Shown piece after piece: positions 45,550 to 54,337 of a DNA stretch of 64,000 nt. Under the pieces are notes generated by a model. The model saw only the letters and a list, made by a program, of their open reading frames with translations. It had not been told where the DNA came from and ran no database searches. Every line of letters starts with the position of its first letter. Within the stretch, counting starts at the first letter, position 1. The DNA comes from Arthrobacter pigmenti. GTDB lineage: Bacteria > Actinomycetota > Actinomycetes > Actinomycetales > Micrococcaceae. The stretch lies in contig NZ_JAATJL010000001.1 in assembly GCF_011927905.1 (NCBI RefSeq), positions 2,108,001 to 2,172,000 of the forward strand, read 5' to 3'. The translations under genes and the position numbers were made by a program.

Positions 45550-46575
45550 TCAGCGTGCGTAGCGTGCGGCGGCTTTGGCGGTGATTCCGCGAGCCTGAAT
45601 CCATTCGGCGCTCCGCCGAAGACCCTCTTCAAGACTTGTTTGCGGGACCCATCCGAGTTCCTCCAGCGCCTGCGAGGGATCGGAAAGCAGCCGCATCACC
45701 TCGCTCGCCTCCGGGCGAACCCTCACATCTTCGGTCACAATCTCCGCTTCGGAGCCGGTCACCTGGCGCGCAAGGTCGACCAGCTCGCCGATACTCACGT
45801 CATATCCGGTCCCCAGCTGAATAACCTGTCCTTCCAGTGGGATATCGGCCGTCGCCGCCCGAAGGAAGCCATCCGCAGTATCCGCAACAAAGGTGAAGTC
45901 CCGGCGCGGAGTGAGCGATCCCAACTGAATCTGTTCGGCACCTGCGAGCATCTGCTGAAGGATCGTGGGGATTACCGCGCGAGCGGACTGTCTGGGGCCG
46001 TAGGTGTTGAAGGGACGCAGAACAACAACAGGGGTTTCGAAGGAACTCGCCCACGCTTCGCAGAGCTTGTCCGCAGCGATTTTTGTGGCGCTGTACGGGG
46101 ATTGACCGCGCAGTTCGTTCTGCACGGTAATGGGTACTGTGCTTGGAGTTCCGTAAACCTCGCTCGTGGAGGTATTCACCAGACGGGGAACGCTGTGGCG
46201 ACGGACCGCTTCGAGAACATTGAGGGTCCCTGTCACGTTGGTTTCCACATATGAGCGAGGCGCTTGGTAGGAGTATGGAATCGCTATGAGTGCGGCTAGA
46301 TGGAGAACGACCTCGGATCCCGCAACAAGGTCCGAGACGAACTCGGAATCCCGTACATCGCCGAGTACAAGGTCAACGGAATCGCGTTCTTCCTCGCTGA
46401 GGTCATCCAGCCACCCGTAGGACCCATTCGAGTTGTAGATGCACAGCGCGCGAACGTTGGCTCCTTCGGCGATCAGCCGCTGTGTGACGTGACTACCGAT
46501 GAAGCCATCGGCGCCGGTGACAACGACAGTCTTTCCTCGGAGATTGTGGGCGCTCTCTTTTTCCAACATGGTCAT
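45550..46575 (-). CDS. LegB-like nucleotide-sugar 4,6-dehydratase (extended SDR)
   Basis: The 341-residue enzyme has the NAD motif VVVTGADGFIGSHV (about 17-30), catalytic YxxxK in SPYSATKIAADKLCE (about 155), NTSTSEVYGTPS and the RPFNTYGPRQS loop. It most resembles GlcNAc-nucleotide 4,6-dehydratases of the LegB group, which form 4-keto-6-deoxy sugar. The ATG at 46575 overlaps the upstream stop (ATGA) but its ribosome site is very close; the ATG at 46569 with GAAAGGA at better spacing is an alternative. Confidence 0.87.
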   Translation of the reverse strand: MTMLEKESAHNLRGKTVVVTGADGFIGSHVTQRLIAEGANVRALCIYNSNGSYGWLDDLSEEERDSVDLVLGDVRDSEFVSDLVAGSEVVLHLAALIAIPYSYQAPRSYVETNVTGTLNVLEAVRRHSVPRLVNTSTSEVYGTPSTVPITVQNELRGQSPYSATKIAADKLCEAWASSFETPVVVLRPFNTYGPRQSARAVIPTILQQMLAGAEQIQLGSLTPRRDFTFVADTADGFLRAATADIPLEGQVIQLGTGYDVSIGELVDLARQVTGSEAEIVTEDVRVRPEASEVMRLLSDPSQALEELGWVPQTSLEEGLRRSAEWIQARGITAKAAARYAR

Positions 46576-47630
46576 TGTCCTTTCGCTGCTGCCAGATCTT
46601 TGGGTGTGCCTACATCGATCCAGTCGGACAGCATGGGCCAGGCGGATACCCTTTTGCCCCCGCGGATGCACGCGTCGATAAGATCCGGCATTGAATACGG
46701 CTCCCGGTAGGGAACCATAGCAAGTGTCTCCGGCGACACCGCATAGATTCCCGAGCTGATCTCGAACTCGATGTTTGGTTTTTCGACCACTCCGGTAACC
46801 GAACGGTCTGAGCTAATTTCGAGTACTCCGAATGGCACCTGATGGTTATACGGTCTTGCTGCCACGGTGAGCGCCGCGCCATGGTGGCGGTGGAATCGCA
46901 GGAAGTCGGCTGCCGAGTAATGCACCATCAGGTCCGCATTCGTGACGATCACCGGCTCGGAGATTTCCGGTGCTTCCCTGTGCAGGAGGCCAAGCGCGCC
47001 AGCTGTATTGAGCGGACGCTCCGGATCTTCGTGAATGTAGGAGATCCGACAGCCCAGCTGCTCACCATCACCGAGGTGGTCGATGATCTTCTGTGCGAGG
47101 TGGGCCACACTGATGTATACACGGGTGATGCCCGACTCGACCAGCCCGAGAAGCACCCATTCAATGATGGTGCGGTCTGCGACCTTCATGAGGGGTTTAG
47201 GGGTTTCCTTGGTAAGGCTGCCCAGTCTGGTTCCTTTGCCGCCTGCCATGATCAGCGCAACATTTGGCAGCTTGGGTTTGCCGACGATGTCAGTCAACGT
47301 TTGAAGCCCGACCAGAACCCCGTCGTCGTCGACGACCGGAACCTCGCTGATGCGGATACTCCGCATCAGATCGATGACGGCGGCACGCGAGGTTGACGGG
47401 TTAACCACTTTGGGATTGGCGTTAACGAAGTCAATGACGGTGCTTTCCAGGCCAGCTCCAGCCAGCAGCGCCCTTCGAACGTCCCCGTCCGTCACGATTC
47501 CGAGCAGGTGCCGGCTCTCATCGATCACGAGGGCAACGGAGGAGGCACCCCGGTCGATCGCCAGCAGGGCCTCGCGGACAGTCGCGCTGCGTTCTACACA
47601 GGCATCCTTGAGTGAACGGTCATTGCTCAT
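46572..47630 (-). CDS. CBS-nucleotidyltransferase fusion (PtmE-like)
   Basis: The 352-residue protein has an N-terminal CBS pair (about 5-115; LLAIDRGASSVALVIDESRHLLGIVTDGDVRRAL; SEVPVVDDDGVLVGLQTLTDIV) and a sugar-1-phosphate nucleotidyltransferase domain (about 120-350) with signature LIMAGGKGTRLGSLTKETPKPLM, VIVTNADLMVH and WIDVGTPKDLAAA. The same fusion (PtmE) activates glucosamine 1-phosphate with GTP in Campylobacter legionaminic acid synthesis. The ATG at 47630 has GGAGGAG seven bases upstream and overlaps the epimerase gene by 11 bp. Confidence 0.87.
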   Translation of the reverse strand: MSNDRSLKDACVERSATVREALLAIDRGASSVALVIDESRHLLGIVTDGDVRRALLAGAGLESTVIDFVNANPKVVNPSTSRAAVIDLMRSIRISEVPVVDDDGVLVGLQTLTDIVGKPKLPNVALIMAGGKGTRLGSLTKETPKPLMKVADRTIIEWVLLGLVESGITRVYISVAHLAQKIIDHLGDGEQLGCRISYIHEDPERPLNTAGALGLLHREAPEISEPVIVTNADLMVHYSAADFLRFHRHHGAALTVAARPYNHQVPFGVLEISSDRSVTGVVEKPNIEFEISSGIYAVSPETLAMVPYREPYSMPDLIDACIRGGKRVSAWPMLSDWIDVGTPKDLAAAKGQ

Positions 47631-48795
47631 CCTGAACTCCTCCGACACAAGCATCGACGAAAACTTTTGACATAGGCTCATCAACCGAGCCGGTGATGAC
47701 CTGAACGATCCTTCCGGCGGCTCGCCCGTCGCCATATGGGTTCGCCACATAGGGCGCACGGGAGCTGAAGTCAGCTCCCAGGGCCGTGCTGATCGCCGTC
47801 TCGAGGTCCGCCGTGTTATCCGCAGACCAGATGACATTAGTGCCGCGCTCCCGCCCCTTTTGCCGGTCGCCGACGTCCACTGCGGGAAGTCCGAATGATG
47901 CCGCTTCAATGATGCCGCTCGAGGAATTGCCGACCATCAGATCCGCAGTGGCCATGACTCTGGGATACGTCCTGCCAAGGCTGGCACGAATTACGAGGTT
48001 TGGGACTTTCCCCTGCTTCAGTTCAGCGAGGACAGCCAGGATTTCCTCACGACCGGCGTCGAAACCCGGATTCGTCAGAATGAGCGTGCCGGCCATCCTG
48101 AGGCTGGTCTCGAATACCCGTCGCGCGACCACGCCAGGAGACTCCTCAGAACCGGCTGTTACCGGATGGTATGTTCCGACGATAAGTGGACGATGCAGTG
48201 GAACCTGAAACTCTTCCTCGAATTCCGAACCGCTCAACGGAGTCGCCTCAAGGAAACGGTCCAGGCCGGGTGCCCCGGTGCGGTGAATACGCGCCGGGTC
48301 TTCTCCCAACTGCTCGACCCTTCGAGAGGCGCCGGCGGTGCTGACACAGTGCTGGTCCGCCAGTTTGGTCAACGCATGCCGCACGCGCTCGTCGAGAGCG
48401 CCCTCAGTCACTTCGCCGCCATGGAGGTGAATCACCCGGACCCCCATAAGGAGTGCGGACGGGACCGCGTACAGCAATTCCCACCGATCACCGAGCACCA
48501 CCAACGCATCGGGCTCAATGGATTGAACAAGCTCGAGAAACTTCAGGGAAAGCTCGGCCCCGAGCCGCCCCTGGCCGACCGGAGTGCTGTCCTGAAGAAA
48601 GAGCCCCAAATCATGGTGCGTGTGGGCATCCCGACGTAATCCCGCATCCAACAGGACCTCACGGCTTGTCCCGCCCTCGAAGCCCACGGCCGTGGCAATG
48701 TGCAGTTCAACGTCGGCGCTCTCCTCAAGACCAACAAGAACAGGACCGAGTGGGAACAGATCTGCCCTGGTACCTACGAACGCCAGAACCCTCAT
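47620..48795 (-). CDS. Hydrolysing nucleotide-sugar 2-epimerase (LegG/NeuC-like)
   Basis: The 391-residue protein starts VLAFVGTRADLFPLGPVLVGL and has the family's ALVVLGDRWELLYAVPSALLMGVRVIHLHGGEVTEGALDERVRHAL (about 97-140), and NSSSGIIEAASFGLPAVDVGDRQKGR (about 295-320). NeuC/LegG hydrolyse the nucleotide and invert C2 to release a free ManNAc- or 2,4-diacetamido-mannose-type sugar for the NeuB-like synthase. Its start overlaps the synthase stop (ATGA). Confidence 0.9.
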   Translation of the reverse strand: MRVLAFVGTRADLFPLGPVLVGLEESADVELHIATAVGFEGGTSREVLLDAGLRRDAHTHHDLGLFLQDSTPVGQGRLGAELSLKFLELVQSIEPDALVVLGDRWELLYAVPSALLMGVRVIHLHGGEVTEGALDERVRHALTKLADQHCVSTAGASRRVEQLGEDPARIHRTGAPGLDRFLEATPLSGSEFEEEFQVPLHRPLIVGTYHPVTAGSEESPGVVARRVFETSLRMAGTLILTNPGFDAGREEILAVLAELKQGKVPNLVIRASLGRTYPRVMATADLMVGNSSSGIIEAASFGLPAVDVGDRQKGRERGTNVIWSADNTADLETAISTALGADFSSRAPYVANPYGDGRAAGRIVQVITGSVDEPMSKVFVDACVGGVQDEQ

Positions 48796-49856
48796 GGAAC
48801 TTTTCCGACCGATCCGGGCGCCACCGGAACTCCCGCGGGGAGATCGCGGAGCGCGACGGCGCCGACTACATGGGCCGACGGCTTCATCCCTCCTTCGGGA
48901 CGCAGGATTGCCACATCCTCCTCCGTGATCACGGCGCCCTGGGGGATGGAGCGGACGGTGTGGTAGCTGCGCCTTACAAGGTGGGCGTTGTCCTCTTCGC
49001 TGGGCATACGGCGTTTCCGTCCATCTCCGAGGCTTTCCTTGGCCGCGCGAACATCAGACACATAGTCTGCGAACTGGGCGGCTTCCAGGCTGGCACGGTG
49101 GTCGGGCCCGTTTCGCTCCCGGTCCGTGGTGATGTGTTTCTCCAGTAGTGTCGCGCCCAATGCCGTTGCCGCAACTGCAGTGACTGAACCGGGAGTGTGA
49201 TCGGACCAGCCGATCTCAGTGCGAAATTTTCGCCGCATTGCCGGAATGGCCAGGAGGTTCGCCTCGCCTAGTGGCGCGGGGTACGCCGATACGCAATGCA
49301 GAAGAACAGTGGCGGGGGCACTAGCTGTCGCCTCGAGGGCTTCGTGAATTTCCTCCGCGCTGCCCATGCCGGTGGAAACGATCAGGGGGATGCCAAGTTC
49401 TGCGATTGTTCGCAGGAACGGCACATTTGTCAGCTCACCGGAGCCTATTTTCAGCCCGGGGACACCAATCTGCGCCAGCATCTCAGCGCTTGCAACATCG
49501 AATGGTGTGGAGAGGAACGTGATTGCGCGCTCGTCGCAGTGCTGTTTCAGTTCTTCCCAGGCAGCATCCGGAAGCGTCAACCTCGTGAGCATCTCGGACT
49601 GGGACTCGGAGAATCCTGCCTTCTTCTGGTAAGGCGTGGTGGCCGCGCCGGCTGTAACGAGAGCAGCCGGGCGAAACGTCTGAAATTTCACGGCGTTTGC
49701 GCCAGTGTCCGCAGCAATGTCAATCAATTGATGTGCGACCGCCACGTCACCGTCATGGTTGACACCGGCCTCCGCGATGATGAAGACGTCCTCGTTCAGG
49801 CCCAGGGAGTGGTGTCCGAACTTGATGGATTCAGCATGCCCGGTCTGGTTGCTCAT
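48792..49856 (-). CDS. NeuB/LegI-like nonulosonic acid synthase
   Basis: The 354-residue enzyme has the NeuB barrel (FIIAEAGVNHDGDVAVAHQLIDIAADTGANAVKFQTF, about 27-62; GLKIGSGELTNVPFLRTIAELGIPLIVSTGM, about 135-165; IGWSDHTPGS) and a C-terminal SAF/antifreeze-like domain (about 285-350; RSYHTVRSIPQGAVITEEDVAILRP). It condenses PEP with a six-carbon amino sugar to make a nine-carbon acid. Neighbours decide which one: a dehydratase and aminotransferase point to a 5,7-diamino (legionaminic-type) acid instead of sialic acid. Confidence 0.92.
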   Translation of the reverse strand: MSNQTGHAESIKFGHHSLGLNEDVFIIAEAGVNHDGDVAVAHQLIDIAADTGANAVKFQTFRPAALVTAGAATTPYQKKAGFSESQSEMLTRLTLPDAAWEELKQHCDERAITFLSTPFDVASAEMLAQIGVPGLKIGSGELTNVPFLRTIAELGIPLIVSTGMGSAEEIHEALEATASAPATVLLHCVSAYPAPLGEANLLAIPAMRRKFRTEIGWSDHTPGSVTAVAATALGATLLEKHITTDRERNGPDHRASLEAAQFADYVSDVRAAKESLGDGRKRRMPSEEDNAHLVRRSYHTVRSIPQGAVITEEDVAILRPEGGMKPSAHVVGAVALRDLPAGVPVAPGSVGKVP

Positions 49857-50542
49857 TCAGTGATGCCTTTCATGGACGTTGTCGGGGCGGCGGGAACGCC
49901 AACATAGGTTGTCGATCCCGGAAGGTCCTTTGTCGCCACTGCGCCTGCGCCAAGGATGACGTCATCCGCCACCGATATGCGCGGAAGCACCCGCGCACCG
50001 GAACCCACAAATACCCTATGGGCGATCGAAGCTTCTCCCAAAAGCATCGCGCCGGGCGCGAGATGGCATGAGTCGCCGGTCGCAGCGTCGTGCTCCACAA
50101 CCGCCGAGGTATTGACGATTGTCGCCGCTCCCACGGTAGCGCCGGGTCCTACGTGCGCGTGTTCCAGGATCTGGGTCAGCGGGGCCAGATCGGCTGTGGG
50201 ATCGACGGTGGCACTGTGGGCGACCAGCGGTACGAGGTTTTCCGGGGGCAGCGCCTCCAAGAGCAGTTCGGCGAGCCGCCAACGAACGTGGTTTGCACCG
50301 ATTCCGATGCAGACGGAAAGGTTACGGTTGAGCGCGAACTCAATGGCGTCGTCGTCGTTCGAGAAAGACTTCTGAACAGGCTTCCATTGGCCCCCACCGT
50401 CACCGACAACGCCTGCAACCGTGTCCCCCCGTCCCCGAATAACGGAGAAGAGACTGCGCGCGTGGCCACCCGCTCCGAAGATGATCCATTGCCGGGTACC
50501 AGGAGAGCGCAGGTCACTGTTCTCCGACGCCTGTAAGTCCAT
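49853..50542 (-). CDS. NeuD/PglD-family acetyltransferase (candidate LegH)
   Basis: The 229-residue protein has a PglD-like N-terminal dinucleotide-type fold (IIFGAGGHARSLFSVIRGRG, about 19-38) and a left-handed beta-helix of hexapeptide repeats (about 110-220; ATVDPTADLAPLTQILEHAHVGPGATVGAATIVNTSAVVEHDA, SIAHRVFVGSGARV). NeuD/PglD/LegH acetylate amino or hydroxyl groups of such sugars. Being first in this operon, and with no other N-acetyltransferase near, it may acetylate the 4-amino group made by the LegC-like enzyme. Confidence 0.82.
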   Translation of the reverse strand: MDLQASENSDLRSPGTRQWIIFGAGGHARSLFSVIRGRGDTVAGVVGDGGGQWKPVQKSFSNDDDAIEFALNRNLSVCIGIGANHVRWRLAELLLEALPPENLVPLVAHSATVDPTADLAPLTQILEHAHVGPGATVGAATIVNTSAVVEHDAATGDSCHLAPGAMLLGEASIAHRVFVGSGARVLPRISVADDVILGAGAVATKDLPGSTTYVGVPAAPTTSMKGITE

Positions 50543-50570
50543 TTAGATACGCTGAGCCTCGACACTAGAG

Positions 50571-50600
50571 TTGGTGAGCATGATTTACGAATTCTATCCG
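50571..50600 (+). promoter_or_regulatory. Probable promoter of the plus-strand sugar operon
   Basis: TTGGTG (50571-50576) and TATCCG (50595-50600) are 18 bp apart in the 69-bp gap between divergent operons. The start site would be close to the GTG at 50612, suggesting a leaderless or near-leaderless mRNA. Confidence 0.4.
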
Positions 50601-50611
50601 GCGCCCGGACG

Positions 50612-51661
50612 GTGAATGTGCAGCAACAACGTGAGGCCATTTCGGTTAGAGGCCGTGGGGTGCGTGCACTCGTCAGGGGGACAGGGTCGATCGGCGCACG
50701 CCACCTGCGCGTGCTCGAATCCATGGGGGTGGACGAACTCTATGCCTGGCCCGTCCGGAAGGGCACAGGTTCTACGGAACGCGCGGATATTCCGTCACGT
50801 ACGGTCTTCGTGGATACCTATCCGAACGCTCCGCTGGACCTCATCATCATCGCGACCGATACGGTTCGGCATGTCGATGATGCCCTTGGAGCCGTCGAAC
50901 AGAATCCCCGCTCCGTTCTGCTGGAAAAGCCCGTGGCGCCAACCGTTCAGCAGTGCCGGCCTCTCCTCGACCACCCACGCGCCTCCATTGTCTCGGTGAG
51001 CGCACCCCTTCGATTTCATGACGGCTACGTCGAATTGGCGCAACTGCTGGAGCAGGAAGGCACACCGACCTCGGCGCAGATAGTCTCGCAGTCCTGGCTT
51101 CCCTCCTGGCGCCCGGGCAGGGATTACAGGCAAAGCTACTCGGCACGGTCCGATGAGGGCGGTGCCCTGCGCGATCTTGTGCACGACATCGATTATCCGC
51201 TCGCGCTCCTTGGCACACCCGATACCGTCGTAGCCCGGCTCGGACGTGGGGTGCTGGGAATTGAGGCCGAGGAGTCCGCGGACCTGCTCTGGCACAGTTC
51301 CGGGAAAGAACACCCGCTGGCAGTGTCGGTGAGGCTTGACTACGTATCTCCTGTGAAGAAGCGCGAAATCCGCATCGCTACCGCGCACAGTGCCCTGTCG
51401 TGGAACGTTGTCACCAACTCCGTGATTGTTGAGCGCCCGGGCAGCGTTCCTGAGCTCAGCGTTCATCCGGGTGACGGCGACGTTGACAACGTACTTGCCC
51501 GTCAAAGCGGAACCCTCCTGCAGCGGGTGGGAGTGGTCGTCGACGGGTTGCGGCATGAATACAACGCCGCGTCCCTCCAGGCGGGTGTGCTCGCCGTTGC
51601 CGTATGCGACGCAGCCCGCCTGTCAGACCGGACGCGCAGGGGCGAAACGGTAGTGTTATAG
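50612..51661 (+). CDS. Gfo/Idh/MocA-type oxidoreductase
   Basis: The 349-residue protein has the N-terminal dinucleotide fold RALVRGTGSIGARHLRVLESMGVDELYAW (about 18-45) with the typical GSIGxRH, the EKP motif in SVLLEKPVAPTV, and the C-terminal domain with GGALRDLVHDIDYPLALLG. Such enzymes oxidise or reduce nucleotide sugars or related compounds. Oxidoreductases of this type accompany legionaminic/pseudaminic acid genes in some flagellar modification loci, but the reaction is unassigned. The codon in RGTGSIG replaces the usual first Gly of GxGxxG. Confidence 0.78.
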   Translation: MNVQQQREAISVRGRGVRALVRGTGSIGARHLRVLESMGVDELYAWPVRKGTGSTERADIPSRTVFVDTYPNAPLDLIIIATDTVRHVDDALGAVEQNPRSVLLEKPVAPTVQQCRPLLDHPRASIVSVSAPLRFHDGYVELAQLLEQEGTPTSAQIVSQSWLPSWRPGRDYRQSYSARSDEGGALRDLVHDIDYPLALLGTPDTVVARLGRGVLGIEAEESADLLWHSSGKEHPLAVSVRLDYVSPVKKREIRIATAHSALSWNVVTNSVIVERPGSVPELSVHPGDGDVDNVLARQSGTLLQRVGVVVDGLRHEYNAASLQAGVLAVAVCDAARLSDRTRRGETVVL

Positions 51662-51692
51662 CCGGATTCCATCGCTCAACCCAAGGTGCCCT

Positions 51693-52463
51693 ATGACCAC
51701 ACGTACCGATCCCAAAATCCTCGCCGTCATCCCTGCCCGGGGCGGCTCGAAAGGTCTACCGGGAAAGAACGTGCGTCCTCTGCTGGGGAAACCGCTGATC
51801 GCCCACAGCATCGCGTTGGCGGAGCAGCTCGGAGCGTCCGTTCGTTGCATCGTGTCTACGGATGATCCAGACATCGCAGAGATCGCCCGCCGGCATGGTG
51901 CGTCCGTTCCGTTCCTCAGACCGGCCCATTTCGCAACCGACACGGCCCCGATGAGCGGGGTCCTGAGACATGCACTGGCGGAGATGGAGAACACCACGGG
52001 CGAGACCTTCGATGTCGTGCTCCTGCTGGACCCAACGAGCCCAACCCGGACGGCGGAGAATGTTCTGGCCGCAGTCAATAAGCTGATTGCCAGCGATGGA
52101 ATCGACGGCGTTGTCTCCGTATCGGAACCGTTCTTCAATCCCACGTGGGTAGGCGTGCGTCCCACGGCCGACGGAACGCTCGAACGCTACTTCGATGCTG
52201 GAAGAGGTGTGGTTCGCCGCCAGGATGTGCAGCGCTACCTGCGCATCAATGGAAGCTTCTATGCGTGGCTGTCGCCGTTCGTGCGCAGACTGGAGTCCAG
52301 CTGGTTCGACGAGGGAACCCACACCTACTTCGAAATTCCCGAAGCCCACGCCTTTTCCATCGATGACGAGTCCGAGTTCCGGCTTGTTGAGGCAGTAGTT
52401 CAGGCCGGGCTGGCACCTCTTCCCGGATTTGCCACCAACAAGGAGGAGGCAGGCCGTGCTTGA
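51693..52463 (+). CDS. CMP-nonulosonic acid synthetase (LegF/NeuA-like)
   Basis: The 256-residue protein starts with the cytidylyltransferase motif ILAVIPARGGSKGLPGKNVRPLLGKPLIAHSI (about 8-40), followed by VSTDDPDIAEIARRHGASVPFLRPAHFATDTA and VVLLLDPTSPTRTAENV (about 110-125). It activates the nine-carbon acid with CTP for transfer. The neighbouring synthase suggests legionaminic acid as the substrate. Its end overlaps the next gene by eight bases. Confidence 0.9.
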   Translation: MTTRTDPKILAVIPARGGSKGLPGKNVRPLLGKPLIAHSIALAEQLGASVRCIVSTDDPDIAEIARRHGASVPFLRPAHFATDTAPMSGVLRHALAEMENTTGETFDVVLLLDPTSPTRTAENVLAAVNKLIASDGIDGVVSVSEPFFNPTWVGVRPTADGTLERYFDAGRGVVRRQDVQRYLRINGSFYAWLSPFVRRLESSWFDEGTHTYFEIPEAHAFSIDDESEFRLVEAVVQAGLAPLPGFATNKEEAGRA

Positions 52464-53241
52464 CCTTTTTTCGCTTCAGGGTCGCCGCGCATTGGTGACC
52501 GGCGGTACCGGCCCCCTGGGCCGGGTGCTCTGCGACGCTCTCGCTGGGCTTGGGGCCGACGTCGTTGTTTCGGATCTTGATCAGGACCTCTGCGATCAGT
52601 TCGCCACCGAACTGGCCGAGAAGCACGGGATTTTTGCAAGTGGGCTTGCAACGAATCTGCTTGACGACGACGGCGCATCCCGCCTCGCGAGGGCAGTTAC
52701 AGGCTCCCTCGATGTGCTGATCAACAATGCAGCCTTTACCGGAACGGCGAATATCCCCGGCTACGCTGTTCCTTTCGAGGAACAGTCCGACGAAGCTTTC
52801 ATGCTTGCGACAAAACTCAACCTGCAGGTGCCATTCACCCTTACCCGGATGCTCGCGCCGCAACTGCGTGAATCCGGTCATGGATCCGTGATCAACGTGT
52901 CCTCGATCTACGGTCTCGTGGGGCCGAACATGGGGCTCTATGAGGGTACCCAGATGGGTAATCCGGCAGCGTACGGTGCGACCAAAGGCGGTGTCGTGCA
53001 GCTGACCCGTTACCTCTCAACGGTGCTGGCGCCCGGCATCCGGGTCAATGCCTTCGCGCCCGGCGGCATAGCTCGAGGGCAGGCGGAGGAGTTTACCGAG
53101 CGTTACGAGAAGCTCACTCCCTTGCGCAGAATGGCTACAGAGGATGACTTCCGCGGCGTAGTGATGTGGCTGGCATCCAGTGCTTCCCGGTATGTGACGG
53201 GGCAGACCATTCCGGTGGACGGAGGATGGTCAGCGTGGTAA
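52456..53241 (+). CDS. Short-chain dehydrogenase/reductase
   Basis: The 261-residue SDR has ALVTGGTGPLGRVL (about 12-25), NNAAFTG, the catalytic Ser in INVSSIYG (about 150) and YxxxK in AAYGATKGG (about 180), ending in TGQTIPVDGGWSAW. The GTG at 52456 follows AGGAGGAGG by five or six bases. Similar SDRs (PtmA) sit in Campylobacter legionaminic acid loci; their reaction is not settled. It is the last gene of the plus-strand operon. Confidence 0.82.
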   Translation: MLDLFSLQGRRALVTGGTGPLGRVLCDALAGLGADVVVSDLDQDLCDQFATELAEKHGIFASGLATNLLDDDGASRLARAVTGSLDVLINNAAFTGTANIPGYAVPFEEQSDEAFMLATKLNLQVPFTLTRMLAPQLRESGHGSVINVSSIYGLVGPNMGLYEGTQMGNPAAYGATKGGVVQLTRYLSTVLAPGIRVNAFAPGGIARGQAEEFTERYEKLTPLRRMATEDDFRGVVMWLASSASRYVTGQTIPVDGGWSAW

Positions 53242-53289
53242 GTGTCATAAGTACTGGCCGCCGAAACAACCGCCAGCTCGATCGACTGC

Positions 53290-54324
53290 TCACACCAACG
53301 ACGCAGCGGGCAGCTGCACTGTCCGCCTGCGAAACCGGCCCCCGAACTTCCTGCTGATTGGGCGTTCCAACAGGTAATACGAGATGGACGCAACGAAAAA
53401 CGCCGTGCCCCATCCGACCATCGACTCAAGCGGCTGCGGCAGCGCCTGCACCGCAGGAGCGCGGAACACCGGATAATGCCAGACATACAGTCCGTAGGAG
53501 ATTTTGGCCGTGTGCCTGACGAACGGGTTGGCTGCCCACGTACCCCGTTGAACCACAGCCCAGCAAACAGCTACAGCGGTGGCACCCTGTAGCGCGACCA
53601 TACCAACCGTGAAGTAGGACCATCCGGGCGGCCAGAATCCCGACGCATAGGCCAGCAGGAAGACCCAGGAAGCCACCACAATGGGGCGGTTGGGCTTCCA
53701 CTCTCCGCGGTGATAGAACCACATCGCCAAGAGGCAGCCAATCAGGATCGCGTCTATCCTTCCCGGTCCGTTGTAGACCCAGCGAAGGGATTCCTCCAAG
53801 CTGGTCCAGTACGAGAATCGCCAGATCCAGATGCCCATAACCAGCGCGATCGCACCGCCGGCCCATATGCGCCAGCGGCCCCGAACCAACAGCAAGGTCA
53901 GGGGTGCAAGGAGAACGAACTGCTCCTGCGCTGCAAGCGACCAGGTGTGTGTCAACGGATGGATGTCGAACTCCATCGCGGCAGCGAAATTCGAAAGGTA
54001 GGACAAGACGAGTACGGCACCCAGGACTGACACTCCCATTGCCAGTCCGACGACGGTCACCGCGATGAGTGCCGGGTAGAGACGGATTGCGCGTCGGGCG
54101 TAGAAGGACTTGACGTCAATGCTTCCGTCCCTCCGCCACTCTTCCATCAGGGTGACCGTAACCAGGAACCCCGAGAGCGTGAAGAACAGATTAACCGAAA
54201 CCAAGCCGCCGTCGTCAAGAAACCACTCCCAATTCGAGTGACCGACCATGAGCAGCAGGATGGCTACTACCCTGAACCCATCGATGCCCTGGCGGAACCC
54301 CAGAACGAAGCGTGCTTGTTCCAA
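53290..54324 (-). CDS. Acyltransferase 3-family membrane protein
   Basis: The 344-residue protein has about ten hydrophobic segments and AT3 motifs: GFRVVAILLLMVGHSNW (the catalytic His region, about 16-30), FFTLSGFLVTVTLMEEW, FYARRAIRLYPALI and WSLAAQEQFVLLAPLTLL (about 130). AT3 enzymes acetylate surface sugars or lipids across the membrane. A TTG at 54324 is the only reasonable start. It probably decorates the glycan assembled by this locus. Confidence 0.82.
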   Translation of the reverse strand: MEQARFVLGFRQGIDGFRVVAILLLMVGHSNWEWFLDDGGLVSVNLFFTLSGFLVTVTLMEEWRRDGSIDVKSFYARRAIRLYPALIAVTVVGLAMGVSVLGAVLVLSYLSNFAAAMEFDIHPLTHTWSLAAQEQFVLLAPLTLLLVRGRWRIWAGGAIALVMGIWIWRFSYWTSLEESLRWVYNGPGRIDAILIGCLLAMWFYHRGEWKPNRPIVVASWVFLLAYASGFWPPGWSYFTVGMVALQGATAVAVCWAVVQRGTWAANPFVRHTAKISYGLYVWHYPVFRAPAVQALPQPLESMVGWGTAFFVASISYYLLERPISRKFGGRFRRRTVQLPAASLV

Positions 54325-54337
54325 ATTTGGGAGTACT

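Noticed and set aside
52429-52455. Longer N-terminus for the SDR gene
   Set aside because: The extra nine codons lie inside the CMP-sugar synthetase gene before a strong AGGAGGAGG site, which points to the GTG at 52456.
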